NCBI GenBank assembly: GCA_003963305.1
Contig: RXJR01000024.1
Coordinates: forward strand, 1-64,000
From: Candidatus Melainabacteria bacterium
Lineage (GTDB): Bacteria; Cyanobacteriota; Vampirovibrionia; Obscuribacterales; Obscuribacteraceae
Length of the DNA: 64,000 nucleotides
Direction: 5' to 3'
Below the pieces are notes generated by a model. The model made no database searches, was not told the DNA's origin, and was given only the letters and a program-made list of their open reading frames with translations. Position 1 is the stretch's first letter; every line of letters begins with the position of its first letter. A program made the translations under genes and the position numbers. This document shows, piece after piece, positions 25,058 through 34,402 of the stretch.

Positions 25058-26032
25058 TTGGGTTCCTGGGATGTAAGCAGCTTTGGAAACGACGGCGCCC
25101 GTGACTGGCTCCAGGAACTGCTGCAAGCCAAAGGTGCAGACCGGGTCTTCCGTGCCCTGATGGCAGCAAGCAGACTCAGCGCTAACGACTACCTGCAATC
25201 AACGGAGTGCGAATGCGGCATCGCGGCAGCAGAAATAGTGGCTGCCGGCGCTGGCAATCCATCATCAAAGCTTCCTCCTGAAGCCGTGGAATGGGTAAAA
25301 GACCGCAACTTTATTCCCGGCGCAGAGATAGTAGATATGGCATTGCGCGTTGTAGAGCGCGTCAGCAAAAACTCAGAACTGAAAGAACTCTGGGACGACA
25401 CTGACTCGGCCGAAGAATGGTATCGCATCATCGAAGACTTGACAAAGAGACTGCGCGAGAGCGAGGTCTATGCGACAAAACTAGCAGAGAGTATGCAGCA
25501 AGCAAGTTCGACCGTGGAAGGCACAAACCAACTTTGCGATGAAGCGCTGGCGCTTATATCGAGAGGAGACCACGAAGGTGCCGTTGCAAAATACGATCAA
25601 GCGTTGAAACTCGATCCAAATGCTCAGCTTGCTTATTTGGGAAAAGGCACGTGCTATCTGTCTCTCGGACGCTATGAGAAAGCCGTCGACAGCTTCGAAC
25701 GTTCACTGCGCATCGGAAAGGAAGTCACGCAAGCCTACCATCTGCGAGCACAAGCTTATTTCCACCTGGAGCGCTATCACGAGTGCATAGACGATCTGAC
25801 CACACTCATAGCGAAGAAACCTGATGGATGGGATGCTTACTGGATTCGAGGCATAGCCTATGAAACCCTGGGACTATATTTGAAGGGCGCTACAGACTTC
25901 ACAAAAGTAATTGAACTGAATCCGAATTTCGAGGAAGCGTTCGGTCGAAGGGCTGATTGCTACGAGGCTCTGGGCAGCTTCGACATGGCAGCCAAAGACC
26001 GCGAACGCATGAAAAAGATGATGGCTAAATAG
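25058..26032 (+). CDS. DUF4259 domain protein with C-terminal TPR repeats
   Basis: 324 residues from TTG 25058, which has GAGAGGAG seven bases upstream and begins GSWDVSSFGNDGARDWLQELL, the expected DUF4259 opening (GxWxxxxFxNDxAxDW). The DUF4259 part spans about residues 1-115, a linker helix 120-165, and then four TPR units (AVAKYDQALKLDPNAQ, AVDSFERSLRIG, ECIDDLTTLIAKKPD, GATDFTKVIELNPN) to the end. DUF4259 usually stands alone. Cytoplasmic, with no signal peptide. Function is unknown; the TPR part implies protein binding. Confidence 0.75.
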   Translation: MGSWDVSSFGNDGARDWLQELLQAKGADRVFRALMAASRLSANDYLQSTECECGIAAAEIVAAGAGNPSSKLPPEAVEWVKDRNFIPGAEIVDMALRVVERVSKNSELKELWDDTDSAEEWYRIIEDLTKRLRESEVYATKLAESMQQASSTVEGTNQLCDEALALISRGDHEGAVAKYDQALKLDPNAQLAYLGKGTCYLSLGRYEKAVDSFERSLRIGKEVTQAYHLRAQAYFHLERYHECIDDLTTLIAKKPDGWDAYWIRGIAYETLGLYLKGATDFTKVIELNPNFEEAFGRRADCYEALGSFDMAAKDRERMKKMMAK

Positions 26033-26055
26033 CAAGTAGCAGAGCGGTAGGACTT

Positions 26056-26847
26056 GTGCGACACACATTGAATCGCATCAAAGGGCGCTTGCAACGAGAG
26101 ATTGAATCTCGTCGCAGTTTCGACCGCGTCGCAATTTTCAATCACATTCCGAAAACAGCAGGAATGTCGTTCCATCAATTCATTAAAGACAACCTGCCCA
26201 GCAATTCCGTTTTGGATTTTTACACGCTCGACAATCGTGACAGACTGGTCGAGTACGCAAGTCAGCCGCAGTCCCGCTATGCGGCAATCGTCGGACATCT
26301 GCCGTTCAGCTTCTTCGTAAACCTGACACTACCGGCGAAGCCACTGCACATTACCGTGCTGCGTGAGCCGGTGGCTCGACTGATTTCATATTATTACTAC
26401 ATCCGCACCAGTGAAAGTCACTATTTGCATGACTGGGTAGTCAATGAAGATATTTCACCGCAAGCGTTTTTCGAAAGCAAGCCGACGATGGAAATAGATA
26501 ATCTCCATCTGCGCTTTTTGTGCAGCACCGATTGCTCGAACGTTCCTATAGGCGGTTGCACACGTGAAATGCTTGAAGAAGCAAAAGACAATGTGAAAAA
26601 TCGATTTGCAGTGGTTGGTCTTCAGGAATATTTCCCCCAGAGTCTCGAGCTGACGGCAAGAGTCATGGGCTGGAAGAACATCACGAATCCTGAAATCAAT
26701 CGAGCGCCTGAAAAATCAAAGGCAGCGGAGAAAGACGCGCAGACAATCGAACTAATTCGCTCTATGAATGAGCTGGACATCGAACTTTACGAATATGGTC
26801 AGGAGCTTTTCGTAAAGAAGTGCGCGGAGCTTGGAATCAAGCTCTAG
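26056..26847 (+). CDS. Sulfotransferase family protein
   Basis: 263 residues. FNHIPKTAGMSFHQFI is the 5'-phosphosulfate-binding loop of Sulfotransfer_2-type enzymes, and TVLREPVARLISYYYY the 3'-phosphate-binding motif. It would transfer sulfate from PAPS to a carbohydrate acceptor. The GTG start is used here; a TTG two bases earlier is out of frame. It is convergent with the acyltransferase gene. Likely acts on a surface glycan, given the neighbourhood. Confidence 0.82.
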   Translation: MRHTLNRIKGRLQREIESRRSFDRVAIFNHIPKTAGMSFHQFIKDNLPSNSVLDFYTLDNRDRLVEYASQPQSRYAAIVGHLPFSFFVNLTLPAKPLHITVLREPVARLISYYYYIRTSESHYLHDWVVNEDISPQAFFESKPTMEIDNLHLRFLCSTDCSNVPIGGCTREMLEEAKDNVKNRFAVVGLQEYFPQSLELTARVMGWKNITNPEINRAPEKSKAAEKDAQTIELIRSMNELDIELYEYGQELFVKKCAELGIKL

Positions 26848-26849
26848 TT

Positions 26850-26869
26850 GCATGTCCTTCAGAACATGC
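26850..26869. terminator. Weak hairpin between convergent genes
   Basis: GCATGT (26850-26855) and ACATGC (26864-26869) form a 6-bp stem with an eight-base loop in the 35-base gap between the sulfotransferase and the DUF374 gene. There is no proper T run on either side, so termination function is only possible. Confidence 0.3.
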
Positions 26870-26882
26870 TTACTTCCAGGCG

Positions 26883-27590
26883 CTAACTCTGATTTGTCAT
26901 CTTCCAAAAATTGTCGGCGACAGTGCGCATAGCCTGCAGTTGCCTCTCAAGTTGCAATCGCAGCGACTCACGCTCGTCATCAGTAGAGCCATCACGCACC
27001 ACTATAGGATCACCAAAAACATGCAAGATAGGGCTACCGAAGTGAGTGGCCATGAAACTGTCCCACCCCCACATGTACATGGCGTTACGAGACGAAGCAG
27101 AGAAGGGAATAATCGGCAGTCCTGTAATTTCAGCCATCTTGATGATGCCCGGTTTTACTTCGTATGCCGGTCCGCGCGGTCCGTCGATCATAACGACAAG
27201 ATGCTTTCCAGCTTCTGCTGCTTTGACCATCTGCAATCCGCCTTTGACGGCTCCTTGCTTCTGTGAACCGCGAGAAGCGGTCAAACCAAGATTGGTGATA
27301 GTTCGGGCGATAATTTCTCCATCGCGACTGGGACTGATCAAAATTGTTACTCGCGAACGCACGTCCTGAAAACGCAGTAAGCCGATCATTCTTCCGTGCG
27401 GAACAGCAAATAAAGCAGAATTGCCTGCGTCGAGGAAAGCTTTGGCTTTTGGCGAGTAGACGCGCTGAGTAGTGTAACTGCTATCGAAAAAGTGGATTCC
27501 GTTAGTGCAAAAGCCTTCCAACGCACTCAAGCGCAAGCCGTCGGTAAATGGCAACTTGCCGAGAATGTTGCGTACTCGAAATTTAGCCAT
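26883..27590 (-). CDS. DUF374 lysophospholipid acyltransferase family protein
   Basis: 235 residues. The family pattern is complete: AVPHGRMIGLLRF (HxR), ILISPSRDGEIIA, GSQKQGAVKGGLQMV, VVMIDGPRGPAYEVKPGIIKMAEITGLPIIPF. DUF374 proteins belong to the LPLAT superfamily and are commonly found next to LPS genes such as waaA, where they are thought to acylate lipid A or a precursor. The ATG overlaps the upstream stop by one base (TGATG). Third gene of the gmhB-kdoO-like operon. Confidence 0.85.
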   Translation of the reverse strand: MAKFRVRNILGKLPFTDGLRLSALEGFCTNGIHFFDSSYTTQRVYSPKAKAFLDAGNSALFAVPHGRMIGLLRFQDVRSRVTILISPSRDGEIIARTITNLGLTASRGSQKQGAVKGGLQMVKAAEAGKHLVVMIDGPRGPAYEVKPGIIKMAEITGLPIIPFSASSRNAMYMWGWDSFMATHFGSPILHVFGDPIVVRDGSTDDERESLRLQLERQLQAMRTVADNFWKMTNQS

Positions 27591-28522
27591 CAGACTCGAT
27601 TGTAAGCGCGCTTAAGAATATTGATTGGTGCTTTTTCCGGAAGCACGAGATCTCGCTTGTCGACTATAATCGTCTGCTCCATGGCATATCGCCCCGAGAG
27701 CACCGAGTGGCTGACCATGTCGGTGAAAACAATCCAGGAAGAATTGGGCGGAAATTGCCACAAATCCTTGCGCGTCTTTTCCTGAAACTCACTGTTCTCT
27801 TTCAGGAAATTGTGAAAGTCGAGCATCCAGCTATCGTATGGAGAAGTGCCGTTTGCCTTCAATCCCAACATTTTTTTGAAAGCGGTAAGAGCTGTAGGCG
27901 CATCCGGCGTGACTTTGTTCAAATCTCCGGGAACTCGCACATCAGATTGAAACTGCTCGACCAGCTTTTCAAACGTCTCAGATGTGTTCCAGACGCGGTT
28001 CTCGGTCGGGTTGATGTTGATAAAGGTGCGTAAAATTCTGTCACCAAATATGGGGCGCGTCGGGAACGAATCGACATGCAATAAGTCGTTTCGAGCGCGC
28101 AGACGCATCTTTCTGCCCTTCTCTTCGATTGGTCTGAAGCTGGCAAAATCGATTTTCCAGTGCCTCGCATATGGGGCGAGAAAGCTTGTCAGAAAGCGAA
28201 TAGATTGGGAGTGAAAGTCCGCCATGATGCGCCGCAGTTGCTCAGCTTCCTCTTTGGTCGGCGAAACAAAGCCCGTGACGCGATCTTCTTTCGGTCGATA
28301 AGCGATGTTTTTGTGATAATCAGCGTCCTTCTGCTTTTGAGCAAGTAAAAATGCGCGATCACTTTCGCTGAACTTGAACGGTGATTCGGGGAAATAAATG
28401 ACACCACCCTTCTCCAAAAACTGACACGCAGTTTCGGCGCCGGCTTGATCTCGTTTGACCGAGATTTTGGAACTGCCATCGGTCATGAAGACCTGGTAGT
28501 CGATAGATGTTGTTGCTGTCAT
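27590..28522 (-). CDS. kdoO: Kdo hydroxylase-like Fe(II)/2-oxoglutarate dioxygenase
   Basis: 310 residues. The sequence resembles KdoO, the Kdo 3-hydroxylase of Burkholderia and Yersinia that converts Kdo in lipid A-core to Ko. Candidate iron ligands are His149 and Asp151 (LLHVDSFPTRP) and His272 (MVSHSVLSGRY); Arg278 would hold 2-oxoglutarate. There are no membrane helices. It lies between gmhB-like and DUF374 genes, consistent with LPS inner-core modification. The family call rests on overall recognition and the HxD...H...R set; other 2OG oxygenases cannot be excluded. Confidence 0.7.
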   Translation of the reverse strand: MTATTSIDYQVFMTDGSSKISVKRDQAGAETACQFLEKGGVIYFPESPFKFSESDRAFLLAQKQKDADYHKNIAYRPKEDRVTGFVSPTKEEAEQLRRIMADFHSQSIRFLTSFLAPYARHWKIDFASFRPIEEKGRKMRLRARNDLLHVDSFPTRPIFGDRILRTFININPTENRVWNTSETFEKLVEQFQSDVRVPGDLNKVTPDAPTALTAFKKMLGLKANGTSPYDSWMLDFHNFLKENSEFQEKTRKDLWQFPPNSSWIVFTDMVSHSVLSGRYAMEQTIIVDKRDLVLPEKAPINILKRAYNRV

Positions 28523-28584
28523 ATTTCACCGCTTACTTATCTTTGTTGACATCGGCTTTGTTAAGTCAAACTACAGCCAGACAC

Positions 28585-29118
28585 TCATGACAAGTTCAAA
28601 AATGGAGGGAGGTCAAAAACCTCTGTCAGTTGGGTTACCACGTAATCAGGCACACATGCGCCAAGAGCGTTATAACCTTGTTGTAAGTATACCGTTCCAA
28701 TGCCGGCAGCCTTGCCGGCTAAAATATCCTTATAGCTGTCGCCAATGATAATCGCTTCATCGGCGCGCCGGTCGTACTTTTGCAAAAGCCCTGAAATCAT
28801 GCCTGGTTTTGGCTTTCGGCAGTCGCACTGATCCCGATCATCATGTACGCAATGAAGAATTTCTGTGAACTTAAATCGCGCCTTCATTTCGGCGATTATC
28901 TGCTCCAGGTCAGCCGCCGCGATAGCGCCCCGCCGCACATCGGGCTGATTTGAGACCACGAATACACTCAAGGAACTACTGTCGAGACGCCTGTAGAATT
29001 CAATGAAGTCCGGGCGTATAACGAACTCGGAAAGCGTCCGCGGCGAAGAGACAACGTCCTCGCGCATGACGATTTCGTTTATGATTCCGTCTCGATCTAG
29101 AAAAAGTGTCTTGAGCAT
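28585..29118 (-). CDS. gmhB: HAD phosphatase, GmhB-like
   Basis: 177 residues of the HAD-IIIA histidinol-phosphatase type. DxD nucleophile and acid are Asp8 and Asp10 in FLDRDGIINE; motif II SNQPDVRRG; a zinc-loop-like HCVHDDRDQCDCRKPKPGM; motif IV GDSYKDILAGKAAGI. GmhB removes the C7 phosphate from heptose 1,7-bisphosphate. With HddA- and HddC-like genes 4 kb away on the other strand this supports a GDP-heptose route. First gene of a minus-strand operon with the Kdo-hydroxylase-like gene. Confidence 0.85.
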   Translation of the reverse strand: MLKTLFLDRDGIINEIVMREDVVSSPRTLSEFVIRPDFIEFYRRLDSSSLSVFVVSNQPDVRRGAIAAADLEQIIAEMKARFKFTEILHCVHDDRDQCDCRKPKPGMISGLLQKYDRRADEAIIIGDSYKDILAGKAAGIGTVYLQQGYNALGACVPDYVVTQLTEVFDLPPFLNLS

Positions 29119-29158
29119 CGGTCACCGATAAAAGCGAAGCCAGAGGAGATCATACAGC

Positions 29159-32100
29159 GTGTCTGACAGGCTAAAGAAGCTATTTAAGCCTGAAACGCTT
29201 GTGCCGGTCCTGATTTTGCTTGCGCTCTTGAACATACTATTTTTTCCGGTTATCTGGGGAAACAAGACACTGATTCATAGCGCCGGCGATGCCTCCAGTA
29301 TTATGCCGTATGGCGCTTATGAGCAAAACAAAGAAGTGCGTCAGAGCCGCCGTTCAAATGACGATGGCGCTCCGGCCTGGTTCTCAGAGCCCAGCTACGC
29401 ACTTTTGCATAACCAATACTTCAAGCTAATGATTCCACCGTTATGGAATCCCTACAACGGCTTCGGCGCACCGCTGCTGGCGAATATGCAATCACAGCCG
29501 TTTAACCCTCTCGTTTTGATCGCCTGTCTGGCGCCCAGCCCACGCACTGATGACCTTTTCGTATTGGCGCGACTCTTGCTCGCCGGAGTTTTGACCAACC
29601 TCTATCTGCGCCGGCTCATTGGAGCCTATGGCTCCATATTTGGTGCAATTTCTTTCATGCTGACCGGTTACATGATTATGTTTTTGAACATGCCGGAAAT
29701 AAGCGTCTCGATGTGGATGCCGGGGTTATTTCTCGGGCTGGAGCTTTTAGCCGAATCCATCTCGTTCAACCGAGTCATCTTGAGTGGATTTTTCACCGCT
29801 ATGATTCTTCTTGGTGGCATGCCAGAAGTGGCATTTCTAGAGCTTTTCATCGGCGGCATATATCTGCTCATCCGCGTGCTCACTCTAAAGACCGGCTGGA
29901 AAACGAGAAATCGATTCTTTCTTGCGTATGCGCTGAGCTGCATTATCGGGCTTGGCTTAGCCGCTCCTCAAATACTGCCTTTTCTGGAATATATTCGAGA
30001 ATCGTTCAACTCACATGCCGGAACAATTGGCTCAGGAGAAGCGTCCGGGCCTGGTTCAGTCTTTCAGCAGAATTTTCCGGCGCACTTTCTGAACTATCTT
30101 GCGCCCCTCATTTATGGACCACTCGGGGAAGCAAAAGTCCGCCCAGGTTTTGGATACGATGGATTTAACGGATATTGGGGCGTGCTCTGCTTTGCGTTTG
30201 CAATGGTGGCTGTTTCATTCGCTTTGGATAGAAACGCTGGAAAGAGTGCAGCGGCAAAACCCATAATTCTTTTCTTTGCGGGCGCTGCAACCATCCTGCT
30301 TTGTAAGAAATTCGGCGTTCCCTTTATCAATCTTCTAGGTGCACTGCCACTCTTCAAACTGGTTGTATTTTGGAAATACAGCGAGCCCATTCTGGGCTTC
30401 GCTATGGCCACACTCGCGGCGATTGGATTCGATTTGCTATCCACAGGCAGATTGCAAAAACGCACTCTGCTAATTGGCTTTTCGACGGCGACCGCCATTC
30501 TGCTGGCTACGGCTCTCTACGACAAGCGCTTCTTGTGGGGAGACCATGTCGTTCATATGGTCTTCAACAAGATACTGTCCATCTCGATTGCACTTTTGTG
30601 CATCGCATGTGGTATCAGCCTGCTGTCAACAGCAAAGCCGCTATTGCGCCCTAAACTCTGCCGCTTTTTGCTAATTCTGCTTTGCACCGATTTATCTACT
30701 TGCTTTTTGCTACCAATGTTTTACTGGTTCCATCAGCTTGCAGACCAGCAAGCAAATCCATACAAAGGCGCTCCGTATGTAACCTGGCTCAAATCCAATT
30801 TGAATGACTCCGAGCGAGTGCTGGGATTCGATGGAGTGCTCTTTCCAAATTGGTCTAGTGCATTTCAGCTGCGAGACATTCGTAACCTGGATGCAATGTA
30901 TCCAGCCAGATATCTTAATTTCATTCGCAATTTCTTGACGGAACACGAGCCAACTGAGCTTGCAGACTTCAACCTGACAAATCGATTCAACGGTACGGAA
31001 AAGCTCGCTGATCCGCTCTTTGCCAGCGCCGATCAATTCAAACTGGATAGGCTCTGGTATCTTTCTTCAATTCGGTATCTGCTAGCAACTAGAGATCACT
31101 TTCAAGGGAAACCGACTGAAATTATTCAGTCAATTGTCGATCGCTCGAAAGCCGAACCACAGTTCCTAAGACTGGATGCATTCACGATCGACAACCAGAC
31201 GAAGCACGTCTTATTTCAGCATCCACGCGGCTCTCGAGCCCTAGACAGCGTGGATTATCAATGCATCGTTGATAGAACCAAACCATTTTTAAATTTCTCC
31301 ATCGCGATCGATCCACAGGTGCGCGATATAGCAGACAGTGATGGCATGACCTTTGCGGTGCACGTAATTGCAAGCGCAAAAGACATCAATGTTTTTAGCC
31401 GCAACATAGAACCGAAGCGCAAAGATGCCGATCGGCACTGGCTCTCAGAATCGGTTGATTTATCTAAATTTGCGGGTCAATCAATCAAATTAGTATTCGA
31501 AGTCACGCCTGGTCCGGGCACGAACACATCAGGCGACTGGGGCGGCTGGGCGGACATTCAGCTTTCCAACTCGACACTCGCTCCCTCCAAACCGACGGCA
31601 GACAACACCGCAGAAGCCGCTCCTCAACTTGTTTACGACAAGGAGGTCAAAATATTCAAAACAGCAACTGCTTTGCCTCGCGCATCGATGTTTTACCAGG
31701 CATTAATAGCAAAAGACGATTCAGAGACCCTAACAAAACTAAGATCGAAAGACTTCAACATCCACTCGACTGTACTCTTGTCGCCCGATCAAATAGAGCC
31801 AGCGATGCTTCCGCCGGTTATAACAAACGAAGAGTTACGCAGCCAGAAGATAATCCTGGATACGCCGCTGACAGTAAAAGTTGCGGTGGATTCGAAACAC
31901 GACGGAATTCTGATGCTGAACAACCAGTTTTACCCGGGCTGGACCGTGTACGTCGATGGTAAGCCTGATGAGTTGCTGCGCGCAGATTACTTGTTCGACG
32001 CAGTGCTGGTGAAGGAGGGTCAACACGAAGTGCTATTTCAGTACGAACCGCTTTCGTTTTACGGAGGCGCCTGCCTCTGGGCGTTGACACTCTTCAGCAT

Positions 32101-32161
32101 CTCGGCATACGCCTTCTTCATCGGTCGACGAAAGACAAGCGCCAATGACCATTCCGCTTGA
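29159..32161 (+). CDS. Large YfhO-type membrane protein (GT-C-like)
   Basis: 1000 residues. An N-terminal set of about a dozen membrane helices, an early loop with HSAGDASSIMPYGAYE, a large extracytoplasmic beta-rich region from about 500, and a closing NNQFYPGWTVYVDGKPDELLRADYLFDAV segment followed by a last helix. That C-terminal motif is the hallmark of the YfhO family, proposed to glycosylate lipoteichoic acid or other surface lipids. The GTG start has AGAGGAG upstream. Divergent from gmhB. Confidence 0.78.
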   Translation: MSDRLKKLFKPETLVPVLILLALLNILFFPVIWGNKTLIHSAGDASSIMPYGAYEQNKEVRQSRRSNDDGAPAWFSEPSYALLHNQYFKLMIPPLWNPYNGFGAPLLANMQSQPFNPLVLIACLAPSPRTDDLFVLARLLLAGVLTNLYLRRLIGAYGSIFGAISFMLTGYMIMFLNMPEISVSMWMPGLFLGLELLAESISFNRVILSGFFTAMILLGGMPEVAFLELFIGGIYLLIRVLTLKTGWKTRNRFFLAYALSCIIGLGLAAPQILPFLEYIRESFNSHAGTIGSGEASGPGSVFQQNFPAHFLNYLAPLIYGPLGEAKVRPGFGYDGFNGYWGVLCFAFAMVAVSFALDRNAGKSAAAKPIILFFAGAATILLCKKFGVPFINLLGALPLFKLVVFWKYSEPILGFAMATLAAIGFDLLSTGRLQKRTLLIGFSTATAILLATALYDKRFLWGDHVVHMVFNKILSISIALLCIACGISLLSTAKPLLRPKLCRFLLILLCTDLSTCFLLPMFYWFHQLADQQANPYKGAPYVTWLKSNLNDSERVLGFDGVLFPNWSSAFQLRDIRNLDAMYPARYLNFIRNFLTEHEPTELADFNLTNRFNGTEKLADPLFASADQFKLDRLWYLSSIRYLLATRDHFQGKPTEIIQSIVDRSKAEPQFLRLDAFTIDNQTKHVLFQHPRGSRALDSVDYQCIVDRTKPFLNFSIAIDPQVRDIADSDGMTFAVHVIASAKDINVFSRNIEPKRKDADRHWLSESVDLSKFAGQSIKLVFEVTPGPGTNTSGDWGGWADIQLSNSTLAPSKPTADNTAEAAPQLVYDKEVKIFKTATALPRASMFYQALIAKDDSETLTKLRSKDFNIHSTVLLSPDQIEPAMLPPVITNEELRSQKIILDTPLTVKVAVDSKHDGILMLNNQFYPGWTVYVDGKPDELLRADYLFDAVLVKEGQHEVLFQYEPLSFYGGACLWALTLFSISAYAFFIGRRKTSANDHSA

Positions 32162-32286
32162 CTATTTCGATCAAAATGGTTAAAATGTACAAAATAATCA
32201 ATTTGGACATAATCCTGAAAAACCGCAACTATGGCTAACTCCCCTGGACTTTGAATCCAAATGTCATCTGCAATCCGAGGCTGGCT

Positions 32287-32556
32287 ATGAAGACGATCAC
32301 GGCGACCGAGCTGAAAACAAAAACGGGGGCGACTCTGGACGCAGCACAAAGAGAGCCAGTTGCCATCGAAAAAAATGGACGTCAGGTTGCTGTCATCATC
32401 CCCAAAGCCGATTACGACCGCCTTATGAAGCTTGAAAACGAATATTGGTTGGCACGAGTTGAAGCCGCCGAGAAAACTGGTTACATCGGAACAGAAGCCA
32501 CAACAGCATTCTTCAAAGAGAAACTAAAAGGCGATGCTGAAACCGGATCTGACTAA
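32287..32556 (+). CDS. Phd/YefM-family antitoxin
   Basis: 89 residues from ATG 32287, with GAGG six bases upstream. The N-terminal DNA-binding fold reads ITATELKTKTGATLDAA, then EPVAIEKNGRQVAVIIPKADYDRL, the Phd/YefM signature. The C-terminal tail would wrap the toxin. It overlaps the RelE-like gene by 23 bases. Such antitoxins repress their own operon. The upstream AT-rich stretch (32165-32220) may hold the promoter. Confidence 0.88.
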   Translation: MKTITATELKTKTGATLDAAQREPVAIEKNGRQVAVIIPKADYDRLMKLENEYWLARVEAAEKTGYIGTEATTAFFKEKLKGDAETGSD

Positions 32557-32800
32557 TGATGCAATGCGATTCCTGAAAAAGCGTGATGGTAAGCAGTTTA
32601 TGCAAATATTTCAGGCAATCACAGCTCTCTGCAATGAACCGCGACCAACCGATTCAATTTCGATGGGGAACGGCGCCCACTTCAGAAAAGACGCAGGCGA
32701 GTTTCGGGCAATTTACAGATTCGACGAAAACACTCTTTATGTAACCGTCGTCGGTAATAGAAATGATAGTGCTGCTTATCAAGAATTTGACAGAAAGTAA
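32534..32800 (+). CDS. RelE/ParE-superfamily toxin
   Basis: 88 residues. The core FRKDAGEFRAIYRFDENTLYVTVVGNRND follows the RelE/ParE pattern (R-x-x-x-GxxRxxYxxxxxxxxVxxVGxRxxxxxY). Members cleave ribosome-bound mRNA or inhibit gyrase; the exact activity cannot be told. Translated from an ATG inside the antitoxin gene, as usual in type II modules. Confidence 0.85.
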   Translation: MLKPDLTNDAMRFLKKRDGKQFMQIFQAITALCNEPRPTDSISMGNGAHFRKDAGEFRAIYRFDENTLYVTVVGNRNDSAAYQEFDRK

Positions 32801-32919
32801 TACGCACGCCCTTCGTGCTGTGCCCGTTAACTTGACGTAGCCGGCAATATATCTAATTTCTGCCAAAATCATCGCTGGCGCTTGAGTATAGGCAGCCATT
32901 TGAGTAAGCTTGTGCGGTT

Positions 32920-34383
32920 ATGAGTCAATCATCGAGTACCTCCACCTTAGTTTTGACCGCCCCCGGCATAAATGTTGCCGGTTACCTCACATCAGAGTCG
33001 GGCGTGGCTGAAGGCGCACGTGGATATGTGAAAGCGCTTCAGCACTTGAATTACAACATTGCCCTCAATAATTTCGAAGTTGCGGCAAGCAGAAAAGAAG
33101 ACAAAACGTTTACGACTTTTGCCACTAACAACCCGCATCCAATCAATCTTGTTTGCGTGAACGCCGACCAGCTCCCGGCGTTTATTCAACAATTCGGCGC
33201 AGACTACTTCAAAGACAAATACAACATTGCTGTCTGGTGGTGGGAAACTCCTGAATTTCCAGAGGAATGGTGGGAGCATTTCAATCATTTCGACGAAATT
33301 TGGGTAGGCAGCTCATACATTCAGCGGACTCTGGCAAATGTAGCGCCGGTGCCGATCGTCGTGGTTCAGCCCGTCGTCGAACCAAAAGCATTTTCTGTTG
33401 ACAGAAAGAAATTTGAACTGCCGGAAGACGAATTTTTGTTTTTGTGTGTTTTCGATTTCCTTAGCAGCTTCGAGCGAAAGAATCCCCTTGCCACCATCGA
33501 GGCTTTCAAAAAAGCATTCTCTCCAGAAGAGCCGGTGAGACTGGTTCTTAAATGCATCAACGGAGAAAGGAACCCCAAATTATTAGCCGAATTACAAGAA
33601 CGCGCTAATGGACTGAGAGTGACAGTTTTGGATCGTTATTTGTCGCCTGATGACAATCAACTCCTGAGTAATTCCTGCGATGCATACGTTTCGCTGCATC
33701 GCGCTGAGGGGCTTGGATTCCCGATTGCAGAAGCCATGCTGAATAAGAAACCGGTCGTCATTACTGGATGGTCCGGCAACATGGATTTCAACTCCATCGC
33801 CAATTCTTACCTCGTTTCATACGAATTAATTGCAAACCAAATTCAAGTTGGACCCTACAAAATTGCGGATACGTGGGCGAATCCAAGCCCTGAGCATGCG
33901 GCGCAACAGATGCGTTCTGTTTATACAGATGCGATAACGCGCGAGAAGATGGTCGCCAACGCCTTCAAAACGGCATCGGATTACTTCTCACGGCAGACAG
34001 TTGGTGAAATCATCCAGACCAGACTGACAGCTGTTGCGGCATTCAATCGACCAACTTCAGAGCCTCCGACTGACGCAAAAATATGCGACATCGATGCGCT
34101 AACAGAACAAAGACTCAAGATAATTGAATCTGGTGAAGACCCAGCCGACACAAGCGCTTCCAAGTCGCGGATTCGCAAGGTAATGATGAATTTCGTTGAG
34201 AAGAGCGGCTATCTAAACCGCATCTACAGCGCTCTTTTCCGAAAAATCTTTACCGACTCATCTAAAATCCAAACCAAAGTTGAGCTGATTGATTCTCGCA
34301 CCAGACGAGCGGTCGCGGATGCAGATCGCAGAATAGCGATTCTGGAAGAACGAATACGAGAATTGGAAAAACAAAATCAATGA
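32920..34383 (+). CDS. GT4-type glycosyltransferase with C-terminal coiled coil
   Basis: 487 residues. GT-B fold with INVAGYLTSESGVAEGARGY near the N-terminus and the retaining GT1/GT4 E-x7-E motif HRAEGLGFPIAEAMLNKKPVVITG at about 265-285. A linker of about 90 residues leads to a charged C-terminal coiled coil (about residues 455-487). It probably adds a sugar to a cell-surface glycan in the cytoplasm. Not obviously in an operon with its neighbours. Confidence 0.85.
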   Translation: MSQSSSTSTLVLTAPGINVAGYLTSESGVAEGARGYVKALQHLNYNIALNNFEVAASRKEDKTFTTFATNNPHPINLVCVNADQLPAFIQQFGADYFKDKYNIAVWWWETPEFPEEWWEHFNHFDEIWVGSSYIQRTLANVAPVPIVVVQPVVEPKAFSVDRKKFELPEDEFLFLCVFDFLSSFERKNPLATIEAFKKAFSPEEPVRLVLKCINGERNPKLLAELQERANGLRVTVLDRYLSPDDNQLLSNSCDAYVSLHRAEGLGFPIAEAMLNKKPVVITGWSGNMDFNSIANSYLVSYELIANQIQVGPYKIADTWANPSPEHAAQQMRSVYTDAITREKMVANAFKTASDYFSRQTVGEIIQTRLTAVAAFNRPTSEPPTDAKICDIDALTEQRLKIIESGEDPADTSASKSRIRKVMMNFVEKSGYLNRIYSALFRKIFTDSSKIQTKVELIDSRTRRAVADADRRIAILEERIRELEKQNQ

Positions 34384-34402
34384 CTCTAGAAATGGTGACA
34401 GC

